DNA of 64,000 bases from the NCBI GenBank assembly GCA_025200525.1, contig CM045763.1, positions 65,111,018-65,175,017 of the forward strand, in the 5' to 3' direction. Of the stretch, positions 1-9,638 are shown piece by piece. Under the pieces are notes generated by a model that worked only from the letters and a program-made list of their open reading frames with translations, did not search any database and was not told the origin of the DNA. The translations under genes and the position numbers were made by a program. The DNA comes from Camellia lanceoleosa. Lineage: Eukaryota > Streptophyta > Magnoliopsida > Ericales > Theaceae. Position 1 is the first letter of the stretch; every line of letters begins with the position of its first letter.

Positions 1-92
1 CCCTGCAGACCCTCTCTCCCCCTTGCCGACTAGTTTTTTTCCCTGTAGACCACTTTCTCTAGTCGGTTGACTAGTGGGAGTGGTCGGCCGAC

Positions 93-112
93 CACTTTAC
101 CTAGTCGGCGGC
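93..112. promoter_or_regulatory. GC-palindrome cluster 1 of LTR-A copy 1 (upstream of TATA)
   Basis: Around a perfect inverted repeat GTGGTCGGCCGACCAC lie related words GCCGACTAG (about 26), TAGTCGGTTGACTAG (about 60-75) and TAGTCGGCGGCC (about 103-113). The cluster sits about 135-230 bp upstream of the TATA-like box at 248. The same words recur about 2.6 kb downstream in the same LTR, at 2702-2790. A role as a binding site or RNA-pairing site is inferred only. Confidence 0.45.
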
Positions 113-176
113 CATCATGCATTTTTCGCAGATATTTTCCTTGCCAGCTGTGTCAGCTGTTGGACACAAAAGGCAT

Positions 177-198
177 CCTCCATACACGTGTATGGAGG
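177..198. promoter_or_regulatory. 22-bp perfect palindrome centred on a G-box
   Basis: The half CCTCCATACAC is followed directly by its exact reverse complement, giving a central ACACGTGT (G-box/ABRE core). The same palindrome, extended to 26 bp, occurs at 21672-21697. It lies about 50-70 bp upstream of the TATA-like sequence, where a U3 enhancer would be expected. bZIP or bHLH binding is inferred from the CACGTG core. Confidence 0.6.
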
Positions 199-247
199 GA
201 TTGCTTCAAGTCTCTAGCTTGTTCAACAAGCTTGAGGCTTGGATTTC

Positions 248-253
248 TATAAG
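248..253 (+). promoter_or_regulatory. TATA-like box of LTR-A copy 1
   Basis: TATAAG follows the G-box palindrome and aligns with TATAAAG in copy 2 at 21747. Both are followed by an AGGGA(A/G)GGCT-type segment. It is likely to mark the U3/R start. Confidence 0.5.
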
Positions 254-2245
254 AGGGAGGCTCTCTCTCCCTTTTCCAGGTTCAGAAAATTGGCTGAGGG
301 CTATACATATTCTTCTATCTCTATATTGCTCCCTCTCTCTCTCTATTTGTTCCATTTTGTGCTCAAAAGTGCTATTTCTTCACACTTTTGCACACAAACA
401 CCTAGTGAAACACCTTCACTCTTGGGCTGAGATTCTTAGAGGTTTGTTTGAAGCTCAAAAGCTTGGTTTTTGCCTCTGAAGTTGCTACTTTGAAGTGGTT
501 CTTCAAGGGTGAGTCTTCATCCTCTTTAAAGCTTTGTTTATATTGCTTATTTGGCCCTATTTTCATAATGTTTTAGGCCTAACTTTAAAATGCAAAAAGC
601 TTCATTTTCAAGTGCTTAAAGTGTTTGTTTGAGACCTCTTTGGTGTTGGGGGTGGTCTACCCCCTTTTGTGCCTTATTTTGAGCCATCTCTTTAGGCCTT
701 TGAGATCACATTCTCTTGGCCTTTTAACCACTAAATTCTAGAGGAATTTCAGTGGTGGAAAGTGTGTTTTAAGGCCCCCCCCTTCTCTTCTCTTGTGTGC
801 TTGTGTTGATGGCTCACCAAATTAGCATGTTTTTCTACCTTCTCGGGCCCCTATCTTAGCATGTTTCAGGCCTTGTTTTGCCATGATATAGCTCTGTTTT
901 GGGTCGGTTTGATTGCCTCTTGCATGCTTCATATCCTTGTTGTGTAATCCTCCCTATAGCCTTAACATGCATCATGCTTTAGACCACCATTTTAGCATGT
1001 TTTTGGCTCCACTCTAACAAGCTTTTACTCATGTTTTTCCATGCTTAAGCTCTGTTTTAAGTGTTCTTGATCATTCGGACTTTGCTTTGTATAGCCATAG
1101 TTCAATCTTGCTCACTAGTTTTGAGTTTCAAAGTATCTAGCATGCTTTACTTGAGTTGTTTGCATGCTTTGGCCTCATTTCTAACATGATTTCAGTGTGT
1201 GTAGTATAGTCATACTCCCTCATGTTTCACACATTCAATGCTTTTGGAGGGTTATGCTTTATGCCTCAATCATGAGCCAATTGGCATGCATGCTTGCCTA
1301 AGTTTTTTGGGCTACCATCTCAGTGTGTTTTTGGTGTTATTTTACCATGTTACGACTATAATTTTTGTTGGTAAAGTCACCTCATGCTTGGTTTTGGTAG
1401 GTGTAGTGTAATCATGCTTATTGGCCTTGCATGCGGCATGCTTTATGCCTCCCATTCTAGCATATGTTCATTTTGACCTGCCTTGGGACTGTTTTGAGTC
1501 ATTTTGGCCCTTTGGGGCTTGCTTGATATGGCTCTGGTGCAAGTGCCTTTGCTAGCCTTAAGCTTTGAGCCTCCTAGCATGCTTCATTTGTGATATATAC
1601 ATGATATGGCATCATTTCTCACATGATTTCAAAGCATATAGTCTTTCTAAACTCTCATGTTTATTACTCTTTAATTGTGTTTAAGAGTTATGCCTTATGC
1701 CTTATTTATGGGCCAATACATGAACATGCATTTTCTTGCTTTCAATGCTATCGTTTCAGAGTGTTTTGGCCACTATTTTGGCATACATGAGGTCTGTTTG
1801 GGGCTGGTCTAATCCATTGAGCATTGTATTGCATAGTCCTAGTATTGTGTACCTCACTAGCTTTCATGCTTTAGGACTCTAGTATGCCATACTTGTGTTG
1901 CTTGCATGATATGTCATCCCTTAGCACATGATTTCAGTGCTTGTACCTATGCTATGCTCTCATATATGTTGCTCTTTCAATGTGTTTGAAAAGTGAGCTT
2001 TGTGCCTTGCTTGAGAGTAAACGAATGAGCATGTGTTCTTTGCCTTTTTGTGCCTAAGTTTTGGTGTTTTGGTCATTGTTTGGGCATGCGTGAGGTCTGT
2101 TTGGGGTTGGTTTAAGTCCATTGAGCATTGTATTGCATGCCTCTTGTATGATGCTCTTTACTTGCTTTGATGCTTTAGCCTCCAAACATACCATGCTTGC
2201 ATTGCTTATATGATGGAACCTTGTGCATGTCACATTAACATTGTT

Positions 2246-2323
2246 GCATTGCATGTTGTTTGCATGTTATTGCATTGCATGTTGTTTGCATGTTATTGCA
2301 TTGCATGTTGTTTGCATGTTATT
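2246..2323. repeat. 26-bp tandem repeat, three units
   Basis: Three near-identical units of 26 bp, each containing GCATTGCATGTTGTTTGCATG, lie in the R/U5 part of LTR-A copy 1. Degenerate GCATT words continue to about 2370. The matching region of copy 2 (about 23.5-23.75 kb) has looser GCAT repeats, so this array is a local expansion. Confidence 0.85.
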
Positions 2324-2701
2324 GCATTACATTGTGTTTAGAATGTTGCATTGCATTGTGTTTGGATTGGATGTCGATCCAAACACGAGAAACGAGGGAC
2401 GTTTTATACTTGAAGTGATGAAACGCATCTCATTTCTCAGTCGCCGACCTTCTTGATCAAGCATGATAGAGGTGGAGGCCCTTATGTGTTATTTGTGCAT
2501 TCATTGACATTAACTCGTGCAAACTTGGCTTCTCGGCCATCGTGCATTGCGATGCTCGGTTGGTGGCTCGAGAGTCGAGTACCGCACTCCCTTGAGCTTG
2601 AGAAATGATAAGGAGGGTGGTTGTGCACACATATCTTGCAAATACACTGCCATGGCCCTTGTTGTCCTCTATTGCAGCAAAACTGGAGTTTGGCAGATTT
2701 T

Positions 2702-2790
2702 CTAGTCGGCAGACCAGTAAAGGTGGTCGGCCGACCAGTTTTTCTGGTCTACATGTGGTCTACACCACCTTTTTCTGGTCGGCAACCCAC
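2702..2790. promoter_or_regulatory. GC-palindrome cluster 2 of LTR-A copy 1
   Basis: Words TAGTCGGCAGACCAG, GGTGGTCGGCCGACCAG, CTGGTCTACATGTGGTCTAC and CTGGTCGGCAA lie within about 90 bp. They repeat the vocabulary of cluster 1 near position 100 of the same LTR. The surrounding LTR is AT-rich and poor in CG, so the cluster stands out. Confidence 0.45.
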
Positions 2791-4067
2791 CAGGAGGTCC
2801 CCATGTTGGAGCAGAAGCAATTTGGAAGTTTGTGCATTGTTCTAAGATCAAATCAAATGCAAACAGATGCAATTCTGGGCATAGCAATGGATTTCCGAGC
2901 GAGGCGATCGAGCATGCATCCTTCACTGTTTAAGGCAGGGATGTGGCAGCCTAGTTCACATACCTCACATGCTTAGTTAGTTATCATGATTAGTTAATTT
3001 GATTAATTAGTTAAAGTATTGTAATAATTAGCTATAGCTAGTTATTCAATTTGTGTTGTGTAATAATTAGTCTAATTAGATTATTACATTAGTTAAGTAG
3101 CTTAGCTTAGCGTAGCTAGCTTGTATTATTTATTCGGACCCTCCGTCGACAAGGCAAATGTTGTAATAAGGGTACGTGTGTGTGTGCATGTCTTACAACC
3201 CCCATTTCTTTCTCCCTTTTACTTATCAGCTTTCGATGGTTAGTTTAGAGCATATTTCAATTAGCATACCTTATGCTTGCATGTTTGCATCATTTATTTG
3301 TCTTGCATGCACCGGGCTCGGCGCATCATTCAAACTGCATCGTATTTCAATTCCTATTTGAATACATATATCAAAGTGTTACATTCATATGCCATTCTAG
3401 ATAGCCGAGCCTATTTTAGTTGCATGTTGCATGTGTTGCATTAGGCATTGTTGACATAGTTAGGATCATGCATCAATTACTAACTAGCTTCTGTTTTGGC
3501 TCGGAGTACTCGGTGAGTGTTTATGCTTTAGCATCATTGCATGAGTGTAAGTGACTGCCATGATAGCGTGCTTGCCATGAAGCTAACTGTTTAAGTGTTT
3601 AACTACATGAATGCCTGTGGATGAAGGCTTCATTGCTTGAATTGAAACAATCCATCAAAATGTGCGTTTTAAGCCCACTTGAGTGGCAAAATCATGTTTT
3701 TCTAAGCCCACTTGAGGGTGGAAAATCCGCGACTTAGCATATTTGTAAGTAGCAACTTCCAAACTATTTTCGAAAAACAAACATGAGATGTTTTGTTCCA
3801 ACTTGAGTGATTTAGTCTATACTTGTATACTGTGCGCATCACATAGTAAGCTAGATTAATAATTGGAATAAGAACGCATGTGTCTTCAAAAACAACATAT
3901 CATGTTAGTAGAAGCCGATCCTTTGATCGGGCGAGCATGGGTGCTCATTTCAGGACCTTCCCCTCTCATACCCAAGTTCCTGAGCCGAGGCAACTTTGGT
4001 GATGACGGACACGTGGCCTTAGGCACGAGTCAAGGTTTCCTAAATTTTCCAAAACAAAATATTTAGA

Positions 4068-4078
4068 TGGCGACTCTG
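4068..4078 (+). other. PBS-like motif inside the LTR
   Basis: TGGCGACTCTG lies 218 bp before the LTR-A 3' terminus. The same motif occurs at 25205 (218 bp before the end), in degraded form at 35918, and on the - strand at 6377-6386. It resembles the true primer site at 36132. Confidence 0.5.
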
Positions 4079-4417
4079 AAATCTGGCAAAGCAGTCCATG
4101 TTTGGCGCTTTTTGATTAAAATCAATTTTCCAAAACGGTTTGCTAGATTTGGACTCTTTGGTGATTTATCAGTCTTACATTGCACTTTGTGAGATTAGAT
4201 TCAAAATCGTGACAAGAGTCCAAACTGTAGTAGCTAGAACCACAATTCGCGCCCTCACGCGCGGAGCGGAGTTCAGGCGGTCTACACTTACAACTAATGA
4301 CGTTTTTCTGTGACACTGTCCATGAAAATTGAAAATTAGTGACGCTTTTTTGTGATGATTTTTTTAAATTGTGGCTAAAACTTACAATTAGTGACATTAT
4401 TTGTAACAATATTTTCA

Positions 4418-4630
4418 AACTGTCGTTGAAAATTAACAATTAGTGACTTTTTAATTGTGTTTGATGAAAAATGACATTAATTTTCACAAGATCTATTAAA
4501 TAATAAGTCCACCTCATTATAAGGAGAAATTAGGTAGACTTATTATTGAATAGGTCCTGTAAAAATTAATGTCGTTTTTCGTCAAACACTATTGAAAAAC
4601 GTCACTGATTGTTAATTTTCAACGACAGTT
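4418..4630. repeat. Foldback/MITE-like inverted repeat
   Basis: Arms of about 92-94 bp at 4418-4509 and 4537-4630 are reverse complements at roughly 88 percent by eye, with a 27-bp loop. Each arm starts with AACTGTCGTTGAAAATTAAC read inward. Flanking sequence from about 4291 carries further related words such as ACAATTAGTGAC, so the full element is probably larger, or several related fragments are clustered. It is probably a non-autonomous DNA transposon; no superfamily is assigned. Confidence 0.75.
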
Positions 4631-4639
4631 GACTTGATA

Positions 4640-5405
4640 GAAATTGAATCCAATTATTAGAATCTATTGATACTTATAATCATTAGTAATGTAATTTTTA
4701 TAAAACCTATTATTACTTCAATGGTTATGGTTATACCATATAAAATGATATACCTACAGGTAGGGTTGCATGTTTACATCCTAAATTGGGCTTGTGGAGC
4801 TCACTATGGATCTTCATGAAAATTCTCCATCCTTAGATTACACATACAATAAAATACCATATGCTAGTCAAACGATGAAAAATTTTCATCAAACATTTTA
4901 TGATAATTTTTTCATAATTCCTAGCATTACTCCCGTAAAAAAGATCATGTTGATTAGATATCAATAGTCACTTGATGAAATCACATTTGAGTTAGTAATT
5001 TATTTTTAAAATTATAGTTACCGTTGACACAAATTTGATTTAATCAAAAAGTTATCAATATTCAATTAATATGATTTTTTACAAGAATAAAATACTCGAT
5101 GGGACTAAAATATTGAACGATTCAAATTATTAATATAAACTCCGTGATGAACTTACGAAGCCCAACAAAATGTTTTAATCCAATTTCAACCTAGAGAAAA
5201 GCCTAAGCCATTGCAAATAGGTTATGGCTTCCAAGGTCAAGTAAAGTTATAGTTTCCACATTCACATTGACTTAGGTTTAAACAATGCATATACAAGTCA
5301 AGTACATTAATTTATTGAGAAAGCTATATCATAGGAAGTTGTAGGTGAAGTTGTTTAATACTCTATGCTGTACAAATTTTAGTTCACTGACGGTTTGTTT
5401 ATTTA
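4640..5405. other. AT-rich unique-looking stretch, upstream flank of the SHINE-like exon
   Basis: No ORF, repeat or RNA gene was recognised. It is the only larger stretch besides 5640-6108 that looks like ordinary host intergenic DNA. It probably holds the former promoter of the gene whose first exon starts at 5556. Confidence 0.5.
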
Positions 5406-5426
5406 TCTCTCTCTCTCTCTCTCTCT
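5406..5426 (+). repeat. CT microsatellite / pyrimidine patch
   Basis: A pure (CT)10 run lies about 130 bp upstream of the start codon at 5556, with a second CT run at about 5531-5548. Pyrimidine patches near transcription starts and 5' leaders are common in plant genes. No clear TATA box was found. Confidence 0.6.
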
Positions 5427-5555
5427 AAAAACTCGCCAATTATGGGGTAGCTTCACTTGCATCTTCATCATCTGACTTCTCTATCGTCTTCTCTAAGCTG
5501 CTCGTACCTTCATTCTTACTCTCCTCAACCATTCTCTCTCTCTCTCTGTGCAAAC

Positions 5556-5635
5556 ATGGTGCAATCAAAGAAGTTCATAGGTGTCAGGCAGCGTCACTGG
5601 GGTTCTTGGGTATCAGAGATTCGCCACCCATTATT
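5556..5635 (+). pseudogene. Exon 1 of a WIN1/SHINE-type AP2/ERF transcription factor (orphan exon)
   Basis: The ATG at 5556 opens a peptide containing [20 protein letters not shown], which is the start of an AP2/ERF DNA-binding domain. The residues [18 protein letters not shown] are typical of the WIN1/SHN clade, activators of cuticular wax and cutin genes. The exon ends at 5635 with a canonical donor GTAAGT, and SHN genes are recalled to have a short first exon ending near this point. An in-frame ATG at 5457 would add 33 residues unlike the family, so 5556 is preferred. No second exon with the rest of the AP2 domain appears anywhere in the window; DNA downstream is transposon sequence. It may be a gene disrupted in its intron, a fragment, or a gene with an extremely long intron. 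Confidence 0.75.
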
Positions 5636-6108
5636 GTAAGTAAGCGCACCAAACTCTATATAGCTACAAATGGTCAACAAAAAATAAATAAATTAATAAA
5701 ATAACTATAGCTACACTACTATAACAAGACATCCTTCACAGATCATACTCTATCTCTCTCTCTTTCTGTGAATAGCATTTTATGATACTCTTTTTTTTTT
5801 TCTTTAAATTCTCACAATCTTCACACATACATGTCAATGAGTGATAAGAGAGAGAAAAAAAACAAAAAACAAAAAGTTAACTAATCCCAATACATTGGGG
5901 GTCAAGAAAAAAAGAGATCTCAACCTTTTTTCTTATGCAACACTAAGGAAATTCAAAGTGTAGTTTCATCTTGGTTTTTTAAACTCGTAAAAAAATCATT
6001 TATAGAATTGGATATAAATTATTTTTTTTATAGGTGTGGACATCCGATTCTATGATCGATTTTTATATTATTTTAACTTTTTATTGACTTTAATCATTGG
6101 ATAATAGG
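5636..6108 (+). other. Former intron 1 / flanking DNA
   Basis: The sequence begins with the GTAAGT donor and is AT-rich, with poly-T and CT tracts. No acceptor followed by AP2-domain coding sequence was found before the transposon boundary at about 6109. Confidence 0.45.
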
Positions 6109-6199
6109 TGTGGGGACATATTTTTTGAATAGTAACACGTGGCCAAGGTAGCACCAAAGTGCCAGCCGAGGTGCCACGTGTCCTTGACTTGACGCTAAG
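6109..6199 (+). mobile_element. 5' LTR of Tat element 1, left fragment
   Basis: It starts TGTGGGGACATAT and carries two CACGTG-type words (ACACGTGG and CCACGTGT). The LTR is interrupted at 6200 by a solo LTR-A and resumes after the target duplication at 9151-9155. The exact left end is uncertain by a few bases because no second LTR is available for comparison. Confidence 0.6.
6195..6199. repeat. Target site duplication CTAAG, left copy
   Basis: It immediately precedes the solo LTR that starts TGTAACATGCC at 6200, and matches CTAAG at 9151-9155. Confidence 0.85.
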
Positions 6200-7376
6200 T
6201 GTAACATGCCCGGGGGGTACCCGCGCGCGTTAAACAGTTCGGACCCCCGAGATCTCTTTGATCTCAAGTTTCACGAGTGCAATGTGAAACATAGATGAGA
6301 GTCCAGATTTGGCAACTTTTATTGAAAATCCATTTTATTGCAATTTTGTCAAAAATGGACTGCGTCATCAGATCTTAGAGTCGCCACCTAATATTTTGGG
6401 AAATTAGGAAACCCATGACTCGGTGCCAAGGCCACTGTTCGTCGTAACCAAGGATGCTTGGTTCGGAACCTTAGGTATGAGAGGGGAAGGTCAATAATGA
6501 GCACCCCCGCTCACCCGATCAAAAGATCGGCCTCTACTAAACCATGATATGACTTTTATTTTCTTTATATGTCCATGTTCTGATTATTTAATAAATCTTA
6601 AAATTTACTATGTGAAACATACAAGTATAGACTATGTCACCAATTTTGGAACAACTTGATTTCATGTAATTTTTGAAAAAGTTTTGAAAATATACAACCC
6701 AAATAAATGGAGTTTACAAACATGAAAATCAATATCATTCCAAATGAAGCGACACAACCTCCATCCACTGGCATTCATACAGTTATATCACATAAGCAAA
6801 TAGCCACATGGTAGGATGCTTAAACATAGTAAGAAAAACATACACAAACGGGATGCTAAAGCATAAAAACTTACATGTTTGACGACCCGCGAACAAGCTA
6901 CAAAACAAAGTTAGTAAAACATGCATGATCTTATATACAAAATCCTAATGCAATTCACTCATGATATGCAACTAAAGATTCGGCTTCTAAGATATGACAT
7001 ATGAATCATCTCAAGAACATGAGGTAGCGTACATAATCACATAGGAATTGATTAAATCCACAAATGCAAACTTAGCCGAATCAAGATGTATGAAACATGG
7101 ATGCAAAGCATGAATATGGTGAAAAATAAACATGATGTTTATATACAAATAAGAAGAGCAAGTAGAAGAATGGGATAGAAAGAAGCGGGGATGGGGAATT
7201 ATTACAACACTTGAAATAATAATTACAAATAAAAATAGAGAGGGATGGGTAAAATATTACATCAAAATAAAAACCTCGCAAAGCACTCAAAATAAAAATA
7301 AATAAAGTAAAAGCTTTGTGTTCTTTGGAACCGCCGGCAGAAATGGGTCAAACATTGGGAGATTACGCCATCTTGT

Positions 7377-7430
7377 TCGGAAGAAGCTAACCGACCGGCC
7401 AAATAGGTCGGCCGGCCAACTAGGCCAAGC
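7377..7430 (-). promoter_or_regulatory. GC-palindrome cluster 2 of the solo LTR
   Basis: On the - strand it reads TTGGCCGGCCGACC followed by TTGGCCGGTCGG. It lies about 1.2 kb before the LTR 3' end, the place occupied by cluster 2 in copies 1 and 3 (about 1.5 kb before the end). Confidence 0.4.
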
Positions 7431-7883
7431 AAAACCTGTCTTGTTGCGAAACCAAGAAAAGGCACAAACAAAAAATATGTAGGTGGCTCAACTAACCACT
7501 TCCAAAGAAAGATTGAACTTCTTGATTCCCAAACTTCCTCTTGATCACCCTAAAGTGTAGGAAGTGTGTTCTCAAATTCTCAATTCAAAATTATGGAGTT
7601 TATGGAGTTTATGGTATGGAAAGTGGCTAACTCTCTAGTTTTTCTCACTTTCAATCACTAAGCACTCTTCCTTATGATCAAAGCAATTGATCTTTGGCTA
7701 TATCAGAATTTTTAGAGTGGTTTTGGTGTATGGAAATGAGGAATTTCAGTAGCTATGGAAGGTATGGGGTGTATATGGAAGATAGGAATATTTTTGGCTC
7801 AAAAACTCAATTTTTCTCTCTTTTTTCACTCCTTTCTCACTCCTTTCTCTTCAATTTCGTGGTCCTCCTCCTCTCTTACAATA

Positions 7884-7892
7884 TGATCATCC
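7884..7892 (-). promoter_or_regulatory. TATA-like box of the solo LTR
   Basis: The - strand reads CCTATATAGGA, a TATATAG core. The tandem array at 8003-8280 lies about 110-390 bp upstream in - strand orientation. Confidence 0.4.
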
Positions 7893-8002
7893 TATATAGG
7901 CAATGAGGGAGAGTAAAGGTTGAAAAGAAGGTGGGAGGCAAGGTGGGAGTCAAGCATGTGATAGGAGGGCCCATTTTCAAGGTGGTTGCATGGGAGATGA
8001 TT

Positions 8003-8280
8003 AGGTATAATGGAGGATGAGTGGTAGGTATAATGGAGGATGAGTGGTAGGTATAATGAAGGATGAGTGGATGCACTAGGTTGAAAAGAAGGTGGGAACA
8101 AAACCTTTTTTTTGAAAATGGGAGAGGATTAGGTATAATGGAGGATGAATGGTAGGTATAATGAAGGATGAGTGGATGCACTAGGTTGAAAAGAAGGTGG
8201 GAACAAAACCTCTTTTGAAAATGGGAGATGATTAGGTATAATGGAGGATGAGTAGGTATAATGAAGGATGAGTGGATGCA
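8003..8280. repeat. Tandem array of about seven 21-30-bp units in U3
   Basis: Units begin AGGTATAATG(G/A)AGGATGA on the + strand. On the LTR's own strand each unit carries TCATCC(T/C)(C/T)CATTATACCT, which shares the half-site CATCCTCCAT with the G-box palindrome of LTR-A copies 1 and 2. Higher-order units include a GTTGAAAAGAAGGTGGGAAC segment. Confidence 0.85.
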
Positions 8281-8357
8281 CGTGAATGGCTCAAAAATTA
8301 GGTAAATGGGTTGTCCCAACCGAACCAAAACCAAGAAAAATGGGCTATTGTTGTTTT

Positions 8358-8729
8358 GGGTCGAATCAACAAAATCTGTTTTTAAGCCCAACTTCAAATG
8401 GGCATATCTCCCCCATATGGACTTGGTTTTAGGCGGTTCTTGGGTCCAAATTGAAGCCCCAGAAGTTTGCTTTCCAATGGTGGTGGCCTCATATTTAAAT
8501 TCCAAGTGTACAAAGAGATATGCCTAATTTAGTAAAGGCTGTCTCGGGCTGGGTCAACAAAATCTGCTTTGAAGCCCAACTTTAAATAGGCATATCTCCC
8601 TTATCTGGACTTGATCTAAGGTGGTTCTTGGGTCTAAATTGAAGCCCCAGAAGTCTACTTTCCAATGGTGGTGGCCTCACATTTAAATTCCAAGTGTACA
8701 AAGAGAAATGCCTAATTTAGTGAAGGCTG
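8358..8729. repeat. Tandem duplication, two units of about 190 bp
   Basis: Unit 1 starts GGGTCGAATCAAC at 8358 and unit 2 starts GGGTCAACAAAATC at 8551. Both contain TTCTTGGGTC(C/T)AAATTGAAG and TTTCCAATGGTGGTGGCC. The unit is present once in the other LTR-A copies (for example near 32260 and 44550), so the duplication is specific to this copy. Confidence 0.85.
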
Positions 8730-9150
8730 CTCATTTCATTCTTAATGATTTGATACTCATTCTTTTCCTAAACCAGTTTTTTTTCATCCCCTTCTATTTC
8801 CTTTAACTCCAAACCTATAAAGAAGATGTTTTTAAATATTTTTCAAAAAAGTTCACCTCCCTTCCATTTATTTCCACTTTGTCCTTACGCGGTTTACTGA
8901 AAAGTGCAACATTTTAATCGAAATAGGAGCTTCGGGACATTGTAGAAACATTTTAAAAAAAAACATATTTTGAAAAGAGGGTTTTAAGGTCTAAAATAGT
9001 TTGGCCAAAAAATGGGTGAAGGTTGGGATTAAAACTTAAATTCCATCTTTCTTACTGAGAATTTTGTGAGAAACACATTCTAATTGTCATCATCAGGTAA
9101 TCAAAAGAAAGCGCCCAAGTCTTAGGGCCGGTCAAAATGGGGTGTCTACA

Positions 9151-9155
9151 CTAAG
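9151..9155. repeat. Target site duplication CTAAG, right copy
   Basis: It follows the LTR-A terminus GTCTACA directly and matches 6195-6199. Confidence 0.85.
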
Positions 9156-9603
9156 GTAATCTCAGCTAGGCCGAGGTTATCTGCGGAGATACCGAAATTC
9201 GAGATGAGCAGATAAGTTATAAGAATCCTAGAATAAAGGAGGATTTCAGCCTAGATAAGGATAAAACTCTTAGGGAGTTTATCTTTATCTATTTGAGAGT
9301 CCTGGATAGGCATTGAGCTAGAGTCCATTGAAGCTAGGCTTCTACAGAGATCAGGTCAATATTGGTTATAAAAGTAAAGCACCCTCGTGGGTTTAAGGTA
9401 CACTTTTTGTATTCTAAATAGTGAGTTAAGCACTTTTGCTATCTTTGAGAGATAACCGACTTGATCATCTAAGTGTCCCCGAGTGGGCGAACCACCGCCG
9501 GAGTCTTTTCTTTCTGTGACAGGTCGTTTGGGCGCTATCTATTCTGCCGGTGTTCTCCAGCTGAGTACTTAGTTGGCAGTGTGGTCAGAAAAAAGCACAC
9601 ACA
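9156..9603 (+). mobile_element. 5' LTR of Tat element 1, right fragment
   Basis: This carries the rest of the LTR up to CACACACA at 9603, just before the primer site. Removing the solo LTR gives an LTR of about 540 bp. A TATA box lies at 9367. Confidence 0.75.
9367..9374 (+). promoter_or_regulatory. TATA box of the Tat element 1 LTR
   Basis: TATAAAAG is preceded by CAATATTGGT and lies about 230 bp before the LTR end, a usual U3 promoter position. Confidence 0.65.
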
Positions 9604-9606
9604 ATT

Positions 9607-9622
9607 TGGCGCCGTCTGTGGG
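9607..9622 (+). other. Primer binding site of Tat element 1
   Basis: TGGCGCCGTCTGTGGG starts three bases after the LTR. The first nine bases, TGGCGCCGT, fit the complement of a plant tRNA-Asp 3' end including CCA. The rest departs from that tRNA, so the primer identity is uncertain, though this PBS form is familiar in Tat elements. Confidence 0.75.
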
Positions 9623-9638
9623 AAAGAAAGGAGAATAG

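Larger units (their letters stand above)
1..4286 (+). mobile_element. LTR-A copy 1: 3' part of a very long Ty3/gypsy LTR
   Basis: This is the right-hand part of an LTR whose left end lies outside the window. It aligns by eye along its length with 21.1-25.4 kb and more loosely with 31.8-36.1 kb. It ends in GTCTACA at 4280-4286, the inverse of the TGTAGAC start seen in the other copies, and a possible target duplication CTTAC follows at 4287-4291. No primer binding site follows, so it is a 3' LTR or a solo LTR. The sequence is T-rich with many GCATG words and has no convincing coding region. The small ORFs in it are chance frames. Confidence 0.8.
6200..9150 (-). mobile_element. Solo LTR-A (2,951 bp) with perfect 5-bp target duplication
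   Basis: Read on the - strand it starts TGTAGACACCCC at 9150 and ends GGCATGTTACA at 6200, and CTAAG flanks both sides. It shares with the other LTR-A copies the segment around TTCAGTAAACCGnGnAAGGACAAAGTGG (RC near 8880-8900), the region near the LTR end containing GAGGCCGATCTTTTGATCG, and the internal PBS-like motif. No internal element sequence remains, so it formed by recombination between two LTRs. ORFs inside, including a 209-codon frame at 7876-8505, follow tandem repeats and are not genes. Confidence 0.9.

Noticed and set aside
2223..2456. 77-codon ORF rich in Cys, Ile and Ala
   Set aside because: It is a by-product of the 26-bp tandem repeat in LTR-A.
5457..5555. Upstream ATG at 5457 as the start of the SHINE-like protein
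   Set aside because: The added 33 residues are Ser/Leu-rich leader-like sequence over CT tracts, and the family starts with MVQ at the second ATG.
7876..8505. 209-codon ORF on the - strand
   Set aside because: It lies in the tandem arrays of the solo LTR and encodes only repeated SSIIP/HYTYH words.
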